Shown here piece by piece: positions 59,123 through 64,000 of a stretch of DNA of 64,000 nt. Below the pieces are notes generated by a model. It was given only the letters and a program-made list of their open reading frames with translations, did not search any database and had not been told where the DNA came from. The position numbers and the translations under genes were made by a program. Each line of letters starts with the position of its first letter. Positions within the stretch are counted from its first letter, which is position 1. The stretch covers positions 186,001 to 250,000 of the forward strand of contig JADJRV010000002.1 in the NCBI GenBank assembly GCA_016712045.1, given 5' to 3'. The stretch comes from Chloracidobacterium sp. (GTDB lineage Bacteria > Acidobacteriota > Blastocatellia > Pyrinomonadales > Pyrinomonadaceae).

Positions 59123-60445
59123 TTATAGCAATCCACGTTCTTTAACCTTTAGATAGCTCTCAAGGAGCTTAGGTGCGAGTGTCTGAGCCGTAACATCCAA
59201 TGCCAGTCCGCCGAGTGTCTCGACGAGTCGAAGTGCGGATTCGCGCTGGTGGATGATCTCCTCGGCAGCGGATTGTGTGAATACTTCTTTGATATCTTTC
59301 GGAGCATGGCCGACGGCGGCGTTGAGGTCGCGGTCGCCGATCGTGGCGACGAGCGGCAGGTGACGCGGGCGGAGAAGCTTGAGCGAATTTATCAATTCTT
59401 TCGAGCTGTCTTTATCAACCAGATCGGTGAGTATGACAACGAATGAGCGCTTTTTTGTGTTCGATGCGATGAACTGAAACGCCCGTGCGTACGAAGGTTC
59501 TATCAGCTCGGGTTCGAGGTCGTGGAGCGATTCGAGCACGGCGTCGATGTGCTCTAGCCCGCGTTTTGGCGGCAGATATTTGCGGATGCGGCGGCCAAAA
59601 ACGACGAGGCCGCAGTTGTCGCCCGCCCGTGCGCTTGCCGACATCAGCGCGAGCGAAGCGTGGATAGCCGTATCAAATTTTGTCTCGTCGCCGATGCGTC
59701 CGGTCATCAGCCGTCCGGCGTCGATGGCGATCATCACAGTTTGATCTCGTTCTATCTGATATTGACGTGTTGTCAATTTTCCGCGCCTCGCGGTCGCGGT
59801 CCAAGAGATATGCCGCAGCTCGTCACCGCGAACATAGTCGCGCATTGATTCGAATTCACGCCCCTCGCCCCGTCTGACGGCACGGCGCTGTATCGCCAAA
59901 AATGAACGAGCACCGAGAGCTTTTAGCTCCATCTCGCGTGCCCGCCGCATATTTGGATAGACCTTGACCGTTTGCGGCTCGCCGAGCTGGCTCTGACACC
60001 AGACCAGCCCAAGCCGCGACAAATGACGCACGGCGATACGGCCAAACGCATACGCACCGCGTCTATGCGGCGTGACGTGATAGTAAAATTCGGCGGTAGA
60101 TTGGGCGGCGACGTTAAATTCGGCTTCGCGTGATTCGTTGAGCGTCATCTCGGGTGGATATTCGTCTTTGACGATGACGCGTATATCCCGGGGGCTGGCG
60201 TTGTCGATGACGAGACTGACCTTTGCCGCATCGCCGATGGCAAAGCGGCGGTCAAACTCACGCTTGATGACAAATTCCTCAGGCAGTTTGCGGCTCATGA
60301 AAAGATCTACGATCGCCGTCCCTATCAGCAAAATGTCATAGCCGACGACCGCATATTTCAGCGACGGAAACGTCCACGCCAAGCCGAGCGGCACGAGGCC
60401 CGCCGCCAGCAAAATGTAGAACCGTCGTGTAAAGACAAATCGCAT
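59123..60445 (-). CDS. DUF58 domain protein
   Basis: 440 residues. Two N-terminal membrane helices, a beta-rich middle, and the DUF58 signature GREFESMRDYVRGDELRHISWTATARRGKLTTRQY. A VWA-like fold follows with MIAIDAGRLM in place of DxSxS, then VVILTDLVD. DUF58 proteins are usually encoded with MoxR ATPases, which act as chaperones for VWA partners; no moxR is present here. Role uncertain. Confidence 0.87.
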   Translation of the reverse strand: MRFVFTRRFYILLAAGLVPLGLAWTFPSLKYAVVGYDILLIGTAIVDLFMSRKLPEEFVIKREFDRRFAIGDAAKVSLVIDNASPRDIRVIVKDEYPPEMTLNESREAEFNVAAQSTAEFYYHVTPHRRGAYAFGRIAVRHLSRLGLVWCQSQLGEPQTVKVYPNMRRAREMELKALGARSFLAIQRRAVRRGEGREFESMRDYVRGDELRHISWTATARRGKLTTRQYQIERDQTVMIAIDAGRLMTGRIGDETKFDTAIHASLALMSASARAGDNCGLVVFGRRIRKYLPPKRGLEHIDAVLESLHDLEPELIEPSYARAFQFIASNTKKRSFVVILTDLVDKDSSKELINSLKLLRPRHLPLVATIGDRDLNAAVGHAPKDIKEVFTQSAAEEIIHQRESALRLVETLGGLALDVTAQTLAPKLLESYLKVKERGLL

Positions 60446-60554
60446 CAGATGCCGAGATTATATCACGCCCACGGCAAATTAATTATTTCCGGCAAAAGCA
60501 ACTAAATCGGCCCGCGATGGCTCAAATAGCTAGCTATTTTTGGAGATACGAAGC

Positions 60555-61052
60555 GTGAAATTTTTATGCACGATCCTGTTTTGTTTTATATTGTCCGTCG
60601 GGGCTTTTGCTCAGGGCGATGCAGTCCCGGCTCTAGGCGTTAAGGAACTGTATCTCGCAAAGGACGACGGCAAAGGCAAGGCGGGCGAACAAGTAAGCGA
60701 ATTTTCGACCGGCGATATCCCGATCTATTGCGTTGTGATGCTCGATACGGCAGCAAAAGTGACCGTTAAGATGAATTTTGTAGCCGTCAGCGTCAGCGGC
60801 GTAAAGCCCGACACCAAGGTCGTGACGGCCAGCTACACAATGAAAGAGGGCCAAAACCGGGTAAATTTTACCGGCACGCCCGAGGGTAAATGGACGCCGG
60901 GAAAATATCGCGTCGATATATTTATCGACGGCAAGATCGCCCGCGACCTAGCGTTTGAGATCAAAGGCAGCGGCGGTAACACAGACGCAGTAAAATCATT
61001 TGCCCCAACCGACACACCAAAATCCCCGCCAAAACGGACACGCAAACCTTAA
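60555..61052 (+). CDS. small secreted protein of unknown function
   Basis: 165 residues from the GTG at 60555, which has GGAGA eight bases upstream; a TTG 15 bases earlier lies before that site. Signal peptide (KFLCTILFCFILSVGAFAQ), then a beta-rich part (TVKMNFVAVSVSGVKPD, VDIFIDGKIARDLAFEI) and a basic Pro-rich tail (TPKSPPKRTRKP). No family recognised. It is divergent from the DUF58 gene, 110 bases apart. Confidence 0.62.
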   Translation: MKFLCTILFCFILSVGAFAQGDAVPALGVKELYLAKDDGKGKAGEQVSEFSTGDIPIYCVVMLDTAAKVTVKMNFVAVSVSGVKPDTKVVTASYTMKEGQNRVNFTGTPEGKWTPGKYRVDIFIDGKIARDLAFEIKGSGGNTDAVKSFAPTDTPKSPPKRTRKP

Positions 61053-61130
61053 ATGTAGCGAAATCGCGCGCCTTACCCCGATTCTTCTTCGTTGGATGCT
61101 CCAAATCATCCACACCGGATCCCCTCAATT

Positions 61131-61655
61131 CTATTTAGAAGGTTTATTTAGTGACAAATAATTCAGAAACAGGAAAACTATCCCAAAAACAAACATACCA
61201 ATTCCGAAGTACATATACTTTTTGTCCTGATAACGCTCGGCGGTCAAAACCTTTTCGGGGTCGAGTCTAAAGTTCTGTGCATCAATGCCGACCAACCAAT
61301 CATCAGTAGGGGTAATGGTTGATACCTTTACATCCTTCTCTTCCCAATTTGGGGATGATAATTGTGATTTCCCCTCTACATCCAAATGGATTGTAGAAAC
61401 CCAGAAAGTTCCTTTGTTGGTTTCGATACGAAAAGCCCCACCCGACTCAGCCAACCGAACCGAAAATATGTCTACAGACTGCCTGTGAAATTCGCCAATA
61501 TTTTTTGAACTACTTTGATATCCCCATAGCCCCAACATGCCACCAGCAATCAGAATGGTCAAGCCGAAATAATAATACCGTCTGTTATCACGATCCAAAA
61601 GCGAAATCACCAATGGAACCGAGACTGAAATTAGAAATAAAATTAGAAACGTCAT
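61131..61655 (-). CDS. membrane protein of unknown function
   Basis: 174 residues with three hydrophobic segments: residues 1-19, about 29-48 and about 148-168. The loop between the second and third contains a beta-like region (GGAFRIETNKGTFWVST). Its GC content is clearly lower than that of the neighbours, which may point to later acquisition. No ribosome binding site is obvious. No family recognised. Confidence 0.55.
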   Translation of the reverse strand: MTFLILFLISVSVPLVISLLDRDNRRYYYFGLTILIAGGMLGLWGYQSSSKNIGEFHRQSVDIFSVRLAESGGAFRIETNKGTFWVSTIHLDVEGKSQLSSPNWEEKDVKVSTITPTDDWLVGIDAQNFRLDPEKVLTAERYQDKKYMYFGIGMFVFGIVFLFLNYLSLNKPSK

Positions 61656-61935
61656 CGGATCTTTTCGCCAGCTATCCTATATCTTCATAATTAAAAATGG
61701 TGGTAAAACTGGGGTCAGGCCTGCGATTCTGCGATTCTGTTTCTTTTCCTGGCTCTTTCCAAATCGGCAAAACCCGCATAACCCGCATAATACGTCAAAG
61801 CTCGCAAAATAGCATTTAAATCGGTTCGCAGATCTGATAGTTTTATTACACTTTTGGATCTTTGAGAACGTACGACATTTTGATTGTGGGATGGTTTGGG
61901 GCAGTTGACACCTATTCCTTGGGTTATTGAATAAA
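61656..61935. other. AT-rich noncoding region with possible mobile-element remnant
   Basis: No gene. Contains a tandem GCGATTCT GCGATTCT pair (61729-61745) next to CTGGGGTCAGGCCTG, and paired ACCCGCATA copies near 61785. Such words often flank transposase or REP-associated transposase remnants, but no open frame or terminal inverted repeat is visible. Confidence 0.4.
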
Positions 61936-61967
61936 AAAAGAGACTGCCTTTTCAGACAGCCTCTTTT
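61936..61967 (-). terminator. intrinsic terminator of the RRM gene
   Basis: AAAAGAG and CTCTTTT outer stem with CTG/CAG inner pairing and seven T on the minus strand. Lies 20 bases after the RRM stop. Confidence 0.82.
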
Positions 61968-61987
61968 CTTAATTTCTAGCGTCGCTA

Positions 61988-62296
61988 CTACCAGCGACCG
62001 CCGCCGCCGCCGCCGTAGCCGCCGCCGCCGCCGCGTCCGCCGCGGTCTTCGCGGGGTTTGGCTTCGTTGACTTTGATCTCACGGCCGGCAAATTCGGTGC
62101 CGTTGAGCTCGGCGATAGCTTTTTCGCCATCTTCCTGGTTAGCCATTTCGACAAAACCAAAACCGCGCGAGCGGCCTGTTTCGCGGTCTTCGACTACGGT
62201 TGCTGATTCGACAGCACCGATCGACGCAAAAAGCTCTTCGAGGTCGTGGCTCCCCGTTTGAAATGAGAGATTACCAACATATAGTTTCATTGACAT
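61988..62296 (-). CDS. RRM-type RNA-binding protein with Gly-rich tail
   Basis: 102 residues. One RNA recognition motif: RNP2 KLYVGNLS at residues 4-11 and RNP1 RGFGFVEM around residue 45-52. The tail is a run of Gly with Arg, Tyr and Trp (RGGRGGGGGYGGGGGGRW). Same build as the cold-induced RNA-binding proteins of cyanobacteria. It has its own terminator and a 266-base leader, consistent with post-transcriptional cold or stress control. Confidence 0.9.
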   Translation of the reverse strand: MSMKLYVGNLSFQTGSHDLEELFASIGAVESATVVEDRETGRSRGFGFVEMANQEDGEKAIAELNGTEFAGREIKVNEAKPREDRGGRGGGGGYGGGGGGRW

Positions 62297-62562
62297 AATA
62301 AATATTTACCTTTTCCCGAAGGGGATGAATTAAAGCAGGACGTGATCGGGATCTGTTTCGGAAAATCGGTTCTGTGTCCGCCGGACCAACGTCTCGCTCT
62401 TAAATGAGCTGCTTTTAATACCAAATACCAGCCGACCCTCGAACCGTCCAAAACACTTACGTTAGTCGTGGGCACATCACCGCTGATGTGCGAGAGCAGG
62501 ATTAACAGCGTTTATGATGCACCGTAAGGCGTTGCGTTGCAAGCTGGAATTAGTAATTTTGA
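62297..62562 (-). promoter_or_regulatory. long leader region of the RRM gene
   Basis: 266 bases with no gene. Includes GCACATCA, CCGC loop, TGATGTGC (62472-62491), a stable 8-bp hairpin, and several smaller stems. AT-rich close to the start codon (AAATATTTATT). A long 5' UTR is typical of cold-inducible RRM genes. It is also the downstream region of the patatin gene, and I see no strong terminator for that gene. Confidence 0.42.
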
Positions 62563-63348
62563 CTAGTCTAAATCCACAAGATGTTTTATAGCGTCGATGT
62601 GCAGTTGTGCGGCCTGCTCGCCAAGGGCGATAAATTCGTCGCGCTTGCCGATCTGGTCGGGCCTGAGGTGCTCGATCTGCGGGACAATTACCAGATCGGC
62701 GTTTTGGTGCTGATGTAGCGAAGTTGCGCGGATCAATGCCAATACGGACCGGATGCCGATCGACAGGCCGTTCGTCGCTGATGACTCAAACCGCTCGCCG
62801 CAGGTCAGCACATCGACCGCGATCACAATGTCCGCTCCCATTTCGCGAACGATGTCGACCGGCATCACCATCGTTACGCCGCCATCAACGAGCCGCCGTC
62901 CGCTAGCGTCTTTGACCGGAGCAAAGAGCCCCGGCACCGCACAGCTTGCGCGGATGGCCGTTATCAGATCACCCGTGTCTTTGAGGATCACCGTTTCGCC
63001 CTTTGCCGGATCATATGCGACTGCGGCAAACGGGATCGCGAGATCCTCAAAGCGTACTACGGGAAAATGACGCGTTAAAAAATGGCCCATCGGGGCGTTT
63101 GACAGCATCCCGCCGATCGAGAAAGATGGCCGCATCATATTGGTAAAGCGGACCATTTGCGTCATGGCGACGATCTGATCGACCGACATGCCCGCGGCCA
63201 AAGCACCGCCGACGATCGATCCGGCGGATGTCCCGGCGACCATATCGATAGGTATGTTGTGCTCGGCCAGCACCTTTAATACGCCAACGTGGGCAAAGCC
63301 GCGTGCGCCGCCGCCGGAAAGTGCAAGGCCGATCTTTTTACGGTCCAT
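62563..63348 (-). CDS. patatin-like phospholipase (RssA-like)
   Basis: 261 residues from the ATG at 63348, since the longer frame runs into the divergent gene. Oxyanion-hole Gly loop ALSGGGARGFAHVG, nucleophile Ser in GTSAGS, and the catalytic Asp in DGGVTMVMP, giving the Ser-Asp dyad. Soluble, no signal peptide. Hydrolyses phospholipids or other acyl esters. No clear ribosome binding site. The divergent subtilase gene starts 49 bases away. Confidence 0.88.
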   Translation of the reverse strand: MDRKKIGLALSGGGARGFAHVGVLKVLAEHNIPIDMVAGTSAGSIVGGALAAGMSVDQIVAMTQMVRFTNMMRPSFSIGGMLSNAPMGHFLTRHFPVVRFEDLAIPFAAVAYDPAKGETVILKDTGDLITAIRASCAVPGLFAPVKDASGRRLVDGGVTMVMPVDIVREMGADIVIAVDVLTCGERFESSATNGLSIGIRSVLALIRATSLHQHQNADLVIVPQIEHLRPDQIGKRDEFIALGEQAAQLHIDAIKHLVDLD

Positions 63349-63397
63349 AGATGAAATTGATTTTAACTGTTGTATATGAAAAACTTGAAATCCAGCG

Positions 63398-64000
63398 ATG
63401 ACTCCTAAGGAATCAATTTTATCGGGCACTAACGCCGCTGTTTCCGATCTCGCGGCGGGCGGTGACGTTTGCCCAGTCTGCGCGCGTTTGCCCAAAGACG
63501 GTTTTGTCGAGCTCGATTCACTTGCGTCAGATATTCAACGGCTGATCCGTGCAAATGCTCCTGACACGGGCGAGATCAGCGAAGTGTGCGGACGCTGCAC
63601 CCGGCTATTTGAGCGTGCCAAAGATCAGATCATCCACGACGCGGCGATGCAAAAAGACGGCTCGCACGTGCTGTCCACGCCGCTCAGGCTCGATGCCGAT
63701 GAGCGTTTTACGGGCAAGGGCGTGACGATCGCTTTTCTCGACTCCGGGTTTTATCCTCACGTCGATCTGCAAAACCGGATCCTCGCGTATCGCAACCTGC
63801 TTGATGAAGAGGGCGATACGTCGTCGCTCTTTGAACCGGACGTTGCGAGCTGGCACGGGATGATGACGTCGGTCGTGGCTGCGGGTAACGGTTCGCTGTC
63901 AAACGGTTTTTATCGCGGCATCGCTCCTGATGCCGAGGTGGCACTGGTAAAACTCGCGGCAACGGGCCGAATCACCGATCAAAATATCCAGGACGGGCTC
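63398..64000 (+). CDS. subtilisin-like S8 peptidase with N-terminal CxxC/CxxC module (partial, runs off window)
   Basis: 201 codons remain open to the window end. No signal peptide. C25-C28 and C64-C67 form two CxxC pairs that can make a zinc ribbon. From residue 107 the S8 domain begins: GVTIAFLDSGFYPHVDL has the catalytic Asp115 and SWHGMMTSVVAAGNG the catalytic His153; the Ser motif must lie beyond the window. GIAPDAEVALVKLA is the usual following strand. A zinc ribbon on an apparently cytoplasmic subtilase is unusual. Start ATG at 63398 lacks a strong site. Confidence 0.85.
   Translation, partial: MTPKESILSGTNAAVSDLAAGGDVCPVCARLPKDGFVELDSLASDIQRLIRANAPDTGEISEVCGRCTRLFERAKDQIIHDAAMQKDGSHVLSTPLRLDADERFTGKGVTIAFLDSGFYPHVDLQNRILAYRNLLDEEGDTSSLFEPDVASWHGMMTSVVAAGNGSLSNGFYRGIAPDAEVALVKLAATGRITDQNIQDGL

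Overview
The window looks like a chromosomal stretch from an acidobacterium, probably of the Blastocatellia/Pyrinomonadaceae type. This is inference from gene content: a TonB-dependent receptor with an N-terminal carboxypeptidase-regulatory domain, a VWA protein of the 'VWFA-related acidobacterial' kind, a C-terminal zinc-binding insert in RpoB, and several small secreted proteins with carboxypeptidase-regulatory domains. No rRNA gene or complete insertion sequence is present. At least ten genes, including essential rpoC, carry single-base indels, mostly in short homopolymers. The protein continues in another frame with its family motifs intact, so these are best read as sequence-consensus errors rather than pseudogenes; I annotate full spans.

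Layout. 0-10.4 kb: RecB-like nuclease, DUF1801 protein, guaA, M61 peptidase, and a quaternary-amine/ergothioneine-type ABC transporter whose ATPase is separated from its fused permease-binding protein by a small regulatory-domain protein and a Tat-exported amidase. 10.4-17.8 kb: a long structured leader and DEAD-box helicase, a zinc-ribbon protein, a DUF883 protein, MenC/N-acylamino-acid racemase, EttA, a lipoprotein and a VWA protein. 18-24.4 kb: cydAB with a CRP-like site upstream, then an operon of membrane protein, winged-helix regulator and DUF4173 protein behind a promoter with three 17-bp-spaced repeats, then a Xer recombinase.

24.4-39.3 kb is the conserved transcription-translation block: tRNA-Tyr, tRNA-Gly, tRNA-Thr, tuf, rpmG, tRNA-Trp, secE, nusG, rplK, rplA, rplJ, rplL, rpoB, rpoC. 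It ends at a strong terminator followed at once by an array of about fifteen 21-bp repeats that is open in all six frames.

39.7-64 kb is accessory: M13 peptidase, PlsC-like acyltransferase, TonB-C protein, HD phosphohydrolase, the TonB receptor behind a good sigma-54 promoter match, TPR protein, ribA, an ABC exporter, a SpoIIM-domain protein, a translationally coupled pair (putative caspase-fold/methyltransferase fusion plus Asp/Glu racemase), an outer-membrane barrel with a possible leader switch, a B12-radical SAM enzyme, a DUF58 protein, an RRM protein with a long leader, a patatin and, running off the end, a subtilase with an N-terminal CxxC/CxxC module and no signal peptide.

The least explained features are the 21-bp array, the caspase-fold/methyltransferase-racemase pair, the zinc-ribbon subtilase, and a set of short self-complementary word repeats that recur in spacers and, at two places, inside coding regions.
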